Program-made: the position numbers and the translations under genes | NCBI GenBank assembly: GCA_033763355.1 | Contig: JANRKT010000168.1 | Span: 1 to 27,184, forward strand | Source: JANRKT01 sp033763355 | GTDB lineage: Bacteria > Bacteroidota > Bacteroidia > Chitinophagales > Chitinophagaceae | DNA: 27,184 nucleotides | Direction of reading: 5' to 3' | In this document: positions 15,837-23,649 of the stretch, piece after piece | Layout of the letters: each line of letters starts with the position of its first letter | Position numbering within the stretch: position 1 is the first letter of the stretch | Notes under the pieces: model-generated | The model's database searches: none | What the model was told of the DNA's origin: nothing | What the model saw: only the letters and a program-made list of their open reading frames with translations

Positions 15837-16519
15837 TGAATTAATGATGGCAGTTCTGAAAGGCTGTCAATTATTTTATCGGGATGGTATTGCTCCAGTT
15901 GCTGACGGCTATAGGCCCCGGTGGTTACACTTATTACCAAACCACAATTGGCGTTGCGGCCTTCAAATACATCTACTTCTGTGTCTCCCACTTTTACTAC
16001 TTCGCTTGTATCTTCCACACCTACCCTTTTCATTACTTCATTTATCATATAAGGGGCGGGGCGGCCTTCCTCTACCTCATCACTTGAAATTACCACATCT
16101 ATCAGTTTGTTGTCTTTCCAGCCAAGCCGGTAAAGAATAGCATCTGTAATAATTTTTGTAAACCCTGTGTTCAGCGCTACTTTCACGCCGCGTTCATGCA
16201 GCCACCTGAATGTATTTTCTGCATTGGGAAGTGGTTGCAAATCTTTTTCGGACATGTAATAGTCTGTCATGCTGTTCTCAAAAACTTCATGTATTTCTTC
16301 AATCAGGTGTTGTTTGTCTGCCGCTTTTTCAGGATAAAATTTATCAAGCAACATGCTAATGGCATCCCTCTTCCGGTATCCCATTACTTTTTTTACTTCT
16401 TCCACCGGTACTTCCATGTTAAACTGTCCGAACGCATTAATAAATGCCTGCGCCACACCGCCTTTATCCTTTACTGTGGTGCCGGCCATATCAAATACAA
16501 CCAAACGTGTTTTGCTCAT
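15833..16519 (-). CDS. Phosphonatase-like HAD hydrolase (PhnX-like, TIGR03351-like)
   Basis: The 228-residue protein has HAD motif I as FDMAGTT: nucleophile Asp10 and Ala12 at the +2 position where most HAD phosphatases carry Asp. Ala there is the mark of phosphonoacetaldehyde hydrolase. The cap segment MGYRKRD places Lys50 where PhnX (MGxxKxD) has its Schiff-base lysine. Motif II Thr118 (LNTGFT), the GRPAPYM segment with Arg153, and acidic residues Asp179/Asp183 (VGDTEVDV) complete the site. PhnX cleaves phosphonoacetaldehyde to acetaldehyde and phosphate. Length is slightly under classical PhnX and fits the phosphonatase-like family. ATG at 16519, 11 bp after the HD gene; 4-bp overlap with the transporter. 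A related aldehyde-phosphonate substrate remains possible. Confidence 0.88.
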   Translation of the reverse strand: MSKTRLVVFDMAGTTVKDKGGVAQAFINAFGQFNMEVPVEEVKKVMGYRKRDAISMLLDKFYPEKAADKQHLIEEIHEVFENSMTDYYMSEKDLQPLPNAENTFRWLHERGVKVALNTGFTKIITDAILYRLGWKDNKLIDVVISSDEVEEGRPAPYMINEVMKRVGVEDTSEVVKVGDTEVDVFEGRNANCGLVISVTTGAYSRQQLEQYHPDKIIDSLSELPSLIQ

Positions 16520-16530
16520 AATAAAACAAT

Positions 16531-17112
16531 TTATGGGTTAGAGTTGGATAACAAATGTTTTTTCATCATTTCGCCGTATTTCCTCCAGTTATTCATCATG
16601 CGGTTGGTTTCTTTGGCTTCTTCATCCCATTTCCGCATCTGTATTTTCAAATCAAACAGGGGATCTGTCTCAAATGCAGCAGCCTCTTCAATAGTCATTT
16701 TCCCTCCCTGGTACTCCAGTGTTTTTTTGCTGGCATCAGAAAGCTGGTTATAATATTCAGGGTATTTACAGGTAAGGTACCTTTTGGCCTGCACGTGGCT
16801 TTCCACCAGTTGCGCTATTTTATCAGAAAACCCTTTGCGCCGCAAATAATCAGACCCGATTTTTTCATGCGACACCGCACCAAGGCCATTCATTGATGCA
16901 TAAGTATCCTGCATTGCCACAAGGTGACCAATGTCATGAAAGAATGCGGCAAGCACCACTTCTTCATCATAACCCTTTGCCTCAGCAAGTTCAGCTGCCT
17001 GTACCATGTGTTCAAGCTGCGAAACCGGCTCGCCAATATAATCTTCATTTCCATACTGCTCATACAAACCAATAATCTCATCAGATACTCTCCCGGCTGT
17101 TTTTATTTCCAT
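16531..17112 (-). CDS. HD-domain diiron oxygenase, PhnZ/TmpB-like
   Basis: I start this at the ATG at 17112 (193 residues, MEIKTAGRV), 10 bp after the receptor stop; a longer frame from 17154 would overlap that gene by 32 bp and adds unlikely sequence. PhnZ-type enzymes use a mixed-valence diiron centre and O2 to cleave the C-P bond of an alpha-hydroxyphosphonate. From memory of PhnZ (Tyr24, Glu27, His34, His58, Asp59, His80, His104, Lys108, Asp161), this protein has all counterparts at a +1/+2 offset: Tyr25, Glu28 (YIGE), His35, His59-Asp60 (FFHDIGH), His82, His106, Lys110 and Asp163. This strongly supports an oxygenase rather than a phosphohydrolase. No PhnY/TmpA hydroxylase is nearby to make its substrate. 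Confidence 0.9.
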   Translation of the reverse strand: MEIKTAGRVSDEIIGLYEQYGNEDYIGEPVSQLEHMVQAAELAEAKGYDEEVVLAAFFHDIGHLVAMQDTYASMNGLGAVSHEKIGSDYLRRKGFSDKIAQLVESHVQAKRYLTCKYPEYYNQLSDASKKTLEYQGGKMTIEEAAAFETDPLFDLKIQMRKWDEEAKETNRMMNNWRKYGEMMKKHLLSNSNP

Positions 17113-17122
17113 AACAACTTTT

Positions 17123-19159
17123 TTAAAACTGGTAAACCACATTAACCCATGCACTTCTTCCCACCCCGTTTATTCCCGAACCATGGGCGCGGTAATCTTT
17201 ATTAAAGATATTCTGTGCGCCAATATTAAACCTGAAATGAATTAACCTGTAACCAGCATATACATTCAACACATTCCATCCCGGCGTTCCGCCCTTCGGT
17301 ATTCGGTTGTCGTCTTTATCGCCCTGTGCAAGGCGGACTTGTTTTGATGCAAATAACCACTCAGCAGCGGCTGATATTTTTTTATTCCTGTAAGTGCCGG
17401 TAATCCGTCCGTTGAAAGGGGGTATCCTGCGCAAAGGTTCATTCTTTGTTAAATTATGTCCGTAAGCATAAGCCATGCTGCCCGATAATTTAAACTGGCG
17501 AAATACATCCCACTCTATCTGCGCTTCCAGCCCTTTGACATCTGCCTTTTCAACATTTTCTTTGCGATAAACAGGGTAACCGCTTATGGTATCACCTTCC
17601 ACTTTTATTCTTGTTATCAGGTTCTGCAGTTTCATATAATATCCTGCAATGGTTGCTGAAACCTGCGGACCATTGAATTTATATCCTGTTTCAAAATGAT
17701 GGGATTTTTCAGGGTTTAAATCAGCAGTGGGTATTTCATACCGGAAATCTACAATGCCAAGCGTTCCCATATCATCAATATTGGGCGCACGGAAACCGCT
17801 GCTGTAAGAAGCATAAATATGACCGCTTTTGCTGAGGTGGTACATCAGGGCCGTATTATACACAAGGGCTGAAGGAGTAATTCTTACTTTACCCAAAGCA
17901 GTATCTGTAATGTTTATTGAAAAAGTATTGAAACGGATGCCTGCATCAACAACCCACCTGCTGAAAGTGAAGTGGTGCAAAGAATACAATGAATAATTGC
18001 CATACCCCGAACCATCCGGATATAAACCCCGTTTTGAAACAGCTGCATTGGTTGAAATGCTGATGTCATTGCGGGTACTGTTAACCCTGTCCTGGTATAA
18101 TTCTATGCCTGAATTGGAACCCCACCAGTTATTGAATTGCGAAAGCACATCAACTGTGAAACCGGCAGTATTTACTTCGTCTTTCTCTTTCCGCAAAGTA
18201 TTGCTTCCGTTTTTACGGCTGTTCCTCCCTTCAGTATTTTGCTGGAAAGAAGCGGTTATTTCAGTTTGACGGAATATTGAATGATTGCCTTTTATATTGA
18301 GCCTTGCATAGCTTAACATTCTTTTTTGCGGATCAAATTCATTTAATAAAAAATCTTCCAGAATTACTTTATGATATACGGGCACATGCTGCTGCTGAAG
18401 GTACTGCTGTGCAAGAATGAGCAGGATATTATCAGCAAGGGCAAATTTTGCTTTGGCATCAAATGCCCACTCGTTATAACCGCTGGGCGACTGCCTGCCG
18501 GTAGTATCCCCTCCAATCAAATCACCAAAATTCCTGTAAGTAATACCTGCAACTGAAGCAAATTTTTCTGAAGAATAATGAACCTCAGCCCTTCCCGTTT
18601 TTTCCATGTTCCCCGTCATGAACTTGCCCAATATCCTGCCGGATAAAACCGATGACCGGGTTTGGAAAGCGCCGACAGGGCTACTGAATGAAGGTTCTTT
18701 GGTAAGAATATTTATTACACCACCCAAAGCATCTGTACCGTATTGCACAGAGCCTGTTCCTTTCGCTACTTCAATTTTATGTATGGTGTATGGATCAATG
18801 GTATTGAGGTATTGGTTGGGGCCATAACGGAAAGTGGAATTGTTTAAACGGATTCCATCCACAAGCATCAGCACCTGGTTGCCTGTTAACCCTCTTAAAA
18901 AAGGCGAGCCGCCGCCGTGATTGGTTTTTTGCACAAATACCCCATTCAAACCTATTAATGCTTCAGCTGTTGTACGGTAAGAAAAATCATCGAAGTTCCT
19001 TCCTGATACAGACTCCACGCTGTACGGCGTTAAAACTTTCTTTACTGATGTGCGCTGTACGGTCACCACCACTTCATCCAATGATTTCGCGGCAGAATCC
19101 TTCTGCGCATACCCATGTGCAACAAAAATCAAAATCAGAATGGTAAAAAAATACCTCAT
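17123..19159 (-). CDS. TonB-dependent outer-membrane receptor (non-SusC type)
   Basis: The 678-residue receptor has a signal peptide (ILILIFVAHGYAQ), a candidate TonB box near SLDEVVVTVQ (about 27-36), a plug domain with LRGLTGNQVLMLVDGIRLN and IEVAKGTGSVQYGTDALGGV, and a beta-barrel ending in aromatic VVYQF. It lacks the CarboxypepD_reg-like domain of SusC proteins and is the size of BtuB/FecA-type receptors for small ligands. Its ATG at 19159 overlaps the phosphoesterase stop (TAATG) by one base and it is followed 10 bp later by the HD oxygenase, so it belongs to the phosphonate operon. It may import the product of the phosphoesterase or a phosphonate-bearing compound. Confidence 0.92.
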   Translation of the reverse strand: MRYFFTILILIFVAHGYAQKDSAAKSLDEVVVTVQRTSVKKVLTPYSVESVSGRNFDDFSYRTTAEALIGLNGVFVQKTNHGGGSPFLRGLTGNQVLMLVDGIRLNNSTFRYGPNQYLNTIDPYTIHKIEVAKGTGSVQYGTDALGGVINILTKEPSFSSPVGAFQTRSSVLSGRILGKFMTGNMEKTGRAEVHYSSEKFASVAGITYRNFGDLIGGDTTGRQSPSGYNEWAFDAKAKFALADNILLILAQQYLQQQHVPVYHKVILEDFLLNEFDPQKRMLSYARLNIKGNHSIFRQTEITASFQQNTEGRNSRKNGSNTLRKEKDEVNTAGFTVDVLSQFNNWWGSNSGIELYQDRVNSTRNDISISTNAAVSKRGLYPDGSGYGNYSLYSLHHFTFSRWVVDAGIRFNTFSINITDTALGKVRITPSALVYNTALMYHLSKSGHIYASYSSGFRAPNIDDMGTLGIVDFRYEIPTADLNPEKSHHFETGYKFNGPQVSATIAGYYMKLQNLITRIKVEGDTISGYPVYRKENVEKADVKGLEAQIEWDVFRQFKLSGSMAYAYGHNLTKNEPLRRIPPFNGRITGTYRNKKISAAAEWLFASKQVRLAQGDKDDNRIPKGGTPGWNVLNVYAGYRLIHFRFNIGAQNIFNKDYRAHGSGINGVGRSAWVNVVYQF

Positions 19160-21903
19160 TAGTTATTTTTCTTCTTTGGCTTTGTACCCTTCTTTTGCTG
19201 GTTGTAGTGTTCTTTCCGCTGAACTTCCTCATCATCCATCGCGGGTCCTTGCTGAATTTTACGCCAGTCAATGGTTTTATTATAACGGTTCATCGCTTTC
19301 TGCGGGTCGAAAACCCTTTTATCCGGAAATACAAAGTTATAGGGTGTATAATCAGGCTTGGGTGTAAAAAAATCCTGCAGCAACGAAGCAGTAACATCAT
19401 ACTGGTTCACATATTTTACTCCAAGCATATTGTATATCACTTTCAGTAATGACCCGAAATTGGCATGCGTATGGCTTACATAACCCCTCTTTACATACGG
19501 ACCGGCCATCATTAATACACTGCGGTGTGCATCTATGTGATCTACCCCTCCCTGGGGGTCATCCTCTGTAATAATTACCAGCATTTTTTTCCAGTAAGGC
19601 GTTCTTGACAAAAAATGAAGGATTCGGCCCACTGCCAGGTCGTTATCCGCCATATAAGAATGAAGATACGGATAACCATCATCAGGCCTGGGCCTTGCGC
19701 CATGATCATTCGGAACCTGCATGGCAATAAAGCGTGGCATTTTTTCTTTTCCGTTCAGCCACATTCTGGTGAACTCAGTTTCAAACTGATCCATTCGGAA
19801 CTGATCGGGTATATTGGTATTGTATCCTGCATAGTTATGACTGGTCCTGTTCCATACGGCTTTCTGCATAGGCACCATTACACCATGTGCAGCTCCGGTT
19901 AATGTATCGTTCCATTCTTCACGAACATGTGCCGTTTCATTGGCTTCACCAAAATTGTAAAATGAAATTTTATTGCGTTCCAGCGCTTCCGATAAACCGC
20001 CGATCTCTGCATAATCCTCCGGGTCCATGCTTCCTGTTGAACCCGGGAACCTTCTGCCGGGAGCTTTGGAAAAAAGTTTTGCCGTTTTGTCCACACTCGA
20101 ATTGGCTTCTACCCATTCATTTGGTATTACACCCAGCATCCAGTGATGGCCATGAATAGAAGCATCGCTATCACAATAAAAATTATCAGAGTATGCAAAT
20201 TCAGCTGAGGCTTTTCGGTGGTTAGGCATTACATCAGCCTTTAAAACAGAATCACTCCTTCCATATACATTTACACCTATACCGAATCTTGCCAGTGTTT
20301 CATCCCCCTTTCCAGTTTTCATTTGTCCCATTACTTCATCGTAAGTTCTGTTCTCTTTGGTGATATAAACAATGTATTCAACCGGGCTTTTCTTTACGCC
20401 TGGCAAAACAGGCAAAGGGTTATTATCATCATTTACTGAAACCGGCTTAAATGTATTATTGATTGCATTTGCAGTATAAACTTTTAATTGCTGTACATCA
20501 GGCATACTGATTTTCTGAAAACTGCCCAATTGAATATCGCCTACATAAGTGCCCTGAACCGGCGCAACAAAATTCTTACCCCCATTTGGCCCTGCACCAT
20601 ACCCCCTGCAACTGATGACATAAATTTCTTTTTCATCTTTTGATAACAGTACTCTTGCCGGCCCCCAACCGGTCGGGATAAGCCCTCTGGTAATTTTCTT
20701 TTCAACATCCACCACAGCAACAGCATTAAAACCAAGTAAAGCCACAAACAAAGTTTTTTCATCTTTACTGAGTGTAATGCCAAAAGGCAATAAACCGCGG
20801 TAATTATCAATGCGGTTATCAACTTTAACAGAGATGTGATCAATAATTTTATGGTTGCGGTAATCAATTACAGAAATATTATCGTTGGTAGCATTGGTAA
20901 CATAAGCATACCGGCTGCCTACCGCAATAGAATTCGGGCTTGCACCGCCTACTACTTCTGCATCCTCTATCATTTGCCCAACCTGGTGACCGGTTTTAAA
21001 TTTATCAATTACTTTATTGGATGCAAGATCAATAGTAAATACGCTCATTGCTTCCGGAGTTAAAGGGCTTCCGACCCCAGGTATCTTTTTTCCTTCCACC
21101 ACTGTTCCGTTAATGGATTCATTGGTGTTATCGCCATATGGGTGCCAGGGGATCATGAGTGAGTCATAATTCTTTGCGGTTGCCCCTTCTACCAAGGGGT
21201 ATTCATACATTCCCACATTGGCTACAAAAGCTGTTTTTTTATCAGCGCTTAAAGCCAGCCCGAAAGGCTGCCGTCCTGTTTTGACAGAGGCAGTAATTTT
21301 CTTTGAATCTAAATTGATCCGCACCATGCGAAAATTACCTCTGTCCAGTACCAGCATTTCATTACCAGGTTCATTCAATAATAAATCTGCTGTAAAACTA
21401 TCATCATATTCTTCACCATATATTTTCCCGTTTAGCGAAACAGAATCTGTGCGTTGCAATTTTTCAATATCATAAATAATTACAGCGCCATTATCACCGC
21501 CGCTTAAATAAACTGTTTTGGAATCGGCTGCAAATGCTACCCCAAGGAAAGAACCATTGGATAAGGGTGAAATAATTTTACCATCGTAAGAAGGGACCCT
21601 GGTATGGTTCATTGACAGCAAATCAATAATGGTGAAGACGCCATTGTGAAGCGCCACTGCTTTTTTTCCGTCTGGTGAAACTGCCATACCAAACGGGTCA
21701 TGTGTTATGCGGATGGTTTTACCTGCCGGTGTAACATACCTGCCGCTTGGTAAAACAGAAATACCACCGGGATTAACGGAAGCGTACTGATTTGATCCCG
21801 GCACTGTAAGCACAGTATATTTTTTTTCCTGCGCCTTAGAAAAAAAAGCAAGTAGTAAAAAACCGGGGAATATAAAAGTTTTAAAAGATACTTTTGGTTG
21901 CAA
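19159..21903 (-). CDS. YVTN beta-propeller/phosphoesterase (alkaline-phosphatase superfamily) fusion
   Basis: The 914-residue protein starts with TTG: an in-frame TAA lies two codons upstream, the next ATG is at codon 73, and the TTG start gives a good signal peptide (FIFPGFLLLAFFSKAQ). Residues about 30-470 form a YVTN/YncE-type propeller (AVSPDGKKAVAL, ALSADKKTAFVAN, TLSKDEKTLFVAL repeats). Residues 510-850 are a PF04185-type phosphoesterase: ITKENRTYDEVMG (Glu517, Asn518, Asp522), SDNFYCDSDASIHGHHW (about 572-588), ITEDDPQGGVDHIDAHR (Asp781, Asp782, His789, Asp791, His793) and SHTHANFG (His811, His813), the usual metal-site elements. The family includes acid phosphatases and phospholipase-C enzymes. 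Within this operon it could free a phosphonate headgroup from an ester in the periplasm or at the cell surface. The C-terminal tail is Lys-rich. Confidence 0.88.
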   Translation of the reverse strand: MQPKVSFKTFIFPGFLLLAFFSKAQEKKYTVLTVPGSNQYASVNPGGISVLPSGRYVTPAGKTIRITHDPFGMAVSPDGKKAVALHNGVFTIIDLLSMNHTRVPSYDGKIISPLSNGSFLGVAFAADSKTVYLSGGDNGAVIIYDIEKLQRTDSVSLNGKIYGEEYDDSFTADLLLNEPGNEMLVLDRGNFRMVRINLDSKKITASVKTGRQPFGLALSADKKTAFVANVGMYEYPLVEGATAKNYDSLMIPWHPYGDNTNESINGTVVEGKKIPGVGSPLTPEAMSVFTIDLASNKVIDKFKTGHQVGQMIEDAEVVGGASPNSIAVGSRYAYVTNATNDNISVIDYRNHKIIDHISVKVDNRIDNYRGLLPFGITLSKDEKTLFVALLGFNAVAVVDVEKKITRGLIPTGWGPARVLLSKDEKEIYVISCRGYGAGPNGGKNFVAPVQGTYVGDIQLGSFQKISMPDVQQLKVYTANAINNTFKPVSVNDDNNPLPVLPGVKKSPVEYIVYITKENRTYDEVMGQMKTGKGDETLARFGIGVNVYGRSDSVLKADVMPNHRKASAEFAYSDNFYCDSDASIHGHHWMLGVIPNEWVEANSSVDKTAKLFSKAPGRRFPGSTGSMDPEDYAEIGGLSEALERNKISFYNFGEANETAHVREEWNDTLTGAAHGVMVPMQKAVWNRTSHNYAGYNTNIPDQFRMDQFETEFTRMWLNGKEKMPRFIAMQVPNDHGARPRPDDGYPYLHSYMADNDLAVGRILHFLSRTPYWKKMLVIITEDDPQGGVDHIDAHRSVLMMAGPYVKRGYVSHTHANFGSLLKVIYNMLGVKYVNQYDVTASLLQDFFTPKPDYTPYNFVFPDKRVFDPQKAMNRYNKTIDWRKIQQGPAMDDEEVQRKEHYNQQKKGTKPKKKNN

Positions 21904-21937
21904 GGCTTATTTTTTTGAAATTTAAGAAGAATTAAAA

Positions 21938-21967
21938 AAAGGCGAAACCTGGACAAGTCCCGCCTTT
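21938..21967 (-). terminator. Intrinsic terminator between susD-like and phosphoesterase genes
   Basis: On the minus strand AAAGGCG (21967-21961) pairs with CGCCTTT (21944-21938), with a nested GGAC/GTCC-type pairing in the loop, and the run of Ts continues (seven in total). This is a classic rho-independent shape, starting about 45 bp after the SusD stop. TAAATTTC (21924-21917, 7 of 8 to TAnnTTTG) lies just downstream and could be a weak promoter for the phosphoesterase unit. Confidence 0.62.
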
Positions 21968-22012
21968 ACACAATGAGAAAATTTATATACCTGCTGCTTA
22001 GAAAAGAAAGCC

Positions 22013-23614
22013 TTATTTAATAACCCACATGGCAGCATTGATATCATCCTGTCCTGCAAACTGCCTTGTCAAAGCTTCTGAAAGATTGGTACCGTTGGTT
22101 GTTCTCTCCGTTCCGGGATACTGGAAACGCAAAGGGATTTTACCGCTGTTTCCTGTACCGGGGCCGCCTTTTGCAAAATCAGGAATGCCTGTTCTCCTGA
22201 AATTGTAATATGCTTCAAAACCTGAATTCTGAAAAAATGAAAGGTACTTTTGTTTCAATATCTGCTGCAAGCCTGCTGCATTATTGCCGGCATACTTCAC
22301 ATCAGCCTGGTTGTAATAATCATTAAAGACAAAAGTTACTTTATAATTGATGTAGTCCCCGCTCTCCGACACTTTGCCCCCCGGTTTCAGGTAATAAAAA
22401 TCATTTACCCCGTCCTTGATACCATAAAAACCAATTGAAGCCTGAATACCTTTTTTATACCAGTCTTCTGCATCACCTGCCAGCCAGCCCCTGTTAATGG
22501 CTTCAGCTATATTGAAACACATATCATGATAACCTATCAGTGAAGTGTTTTCCGCAGTGTAAGTCCTGTAATACCTGTAGCGGCCGTAAAATGAATATTG
22601 ACCGGGAACAAAGCCTGCACCATTATCTGTGCCCGCTTTGGTTGACATATCAGCAAGGTCTTCGGCCGGGCTTGCTCCAACAAACGCAGCATGATCTGAA
22701 GGAAGAATACCGGCTTTTAATTTTGAACCGGCAGGATCGGCTACTGCAAATACACGTGGATCTTTTAAAGAAGTGAGCAAACCAATGTAGGTAGAAGACA
22801 TGTTGTAACGTGTAGCATCAAACCCATAGTTATCCGGATTGATAGGATACTTATTAAAAGGATTAACCCATACAAACTTCAGGTTATCGTTCATATCCGT
22901 CATTACAGGATACTTGCTTTTATCGGCAAACACCGCAGCAAAAGAAGATTTTAAATTCAGGTCAGCTTCGGTTTCCCTTTTGCTCAGGCTGATCAAAACC
23001 CTCAGCCGAAGTGTATTGACTGTTTTTTGCCATTTACGCAGGTCGTTATTGAAATAAAAATCACCAAGCAGGGTATTATCACCTGTATTGATAAGTTTCG
23101 CAAATTCTGTATTGGCATCATCCAGCCATTTTAAAACTTGTATAAAGATGTCTTTCTGCGTATCGTATTTGGGGGTAAGGTTTTCCACACCTGCAAGTGA
23201 TTCCTTCAGCGGCAGGTCGCCTACCCGCATGGTCATTTCATAAAACAGGTAAGCCCTGAAAAATTTACCCAGGGCTGAGTAAGGGTTTGCATCTTTATTG
23301 GCACCGCCCCTTAAAGCTTCTTCTTCCATTTTAACTACGTTTTTCAAAGTAGTATAAAACAGGCCTGCTCCGCCCCAGTTGTATTCCTGGTTGCCATAAT
23401 AATTATAATTACAGCAGGCAAACTGGTTCCAGCGCTGCTCTAAATTCCAGGGACGCTGAAAAGAAGCAACATTTACTTCAATGCCGTTTAATGCAAGCGA
23501 AGCAGGTACAGCTTCAGGAAGGTTGGGGTTAACTTCCAGCTCAGTAAATTTTTCTTTACAGCCGGTGAACAATATAAATGCCGTTACAACTGCTGTTAAA
23601 AATTTATGTTTCAT
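22013..23614 (-). CDS. SusD-like outer-membrane lipoprotein (SusD-like_2 type)
   Basis: With the ATG at 23614 the protein has 533 residues and a lipoprotein signal MKHKFLTAVVTAFILFTGC with the lipidated Cys in FTGC; an alternative ATG three codons upstream (23623) only adds MLY. SusD proteins sit as a surface lid on their SusC partner and present ligand to it. The C-terminal RFQYPGTERTTNGTN segment, in which a conserved Tyr-Pro precedes Glu-Arg-x-x-Asn, fits the SusD and RagB outer membrane lipoprotein group (PF12771) rather than classical starch SusD. The helical middle has the usual TPR-like character. It begins about 35 bp after SusC. The ligand is not readable from sequence; linkage suggests a phosphonate-containing glycan, lipid or peptide. 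Confidence 0.93.
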   Translation of the reverse strand: MKHKFLTAVVTAFILFTGCKEKFTELEVNPNLPEAVPASLALNGIEVNVASFQRPWNLEQRWNQFACCNYNYYGNQEYNWGGAGLFYTTLKNVVKMEEEALRGGANKDANPYSALGKFFRAYLFYEMTMRVGDLPLKESLAGVENLTPKYDTQKDIFIQVLKWLDDANTEFAKLINTGDNTLLGDFYFNNDLRKWQKTVNTLRLRVLISLSKRETEADLNLKSSFAAVFADKSKYPVMTDMNDNLKFVWVNPFNKYPINPDNYGFDATRYNMSSTYIGLLTSLKDPRVFAVADPAGSKLKAGILPSDHAAFVGASPAEDLADMSTKAGTDNGAGFVPGQYSFYGRYRYYRTYTAENTSLIGYHDMCFNIAEAINRGWLAGDAEDWYKKGIQASIGFYGIKDGVNDFYYLKPGGKVSESGDYINYKVTFVFNDYYNQADVKYAGNNAAGLQQILKQKYLSFFQNSGFEAYYNFRRTGIPDFAKGGPGTGNSGKIPLRFQYPGTERTTNGTNLSEALTRQFAGQDDINAAMWVIK

Positions 23615-23649
23615 ATATAACATTTTTGGTGATGATGGTTAAGCTGTTA

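Noticed and set aside
16196..16753. 185-codon plus-strand open frame opposite the HAD and HD genes
   Set aside because: Antisense shadow of two well-supported enzyme genes; the encoded residues are Phe/His/Cys-rich and look non-coding.
17113..17154. Extended start of the HD oxygenase at 17154
   Set aside because: It would overlap the receptor gene by 32 bp, whereas the ATG at 17112 lies 10 bp after the receptor stop and puts Tyr25/Glu28/His59/Asp60 almost exactly on PhnZ numbering.
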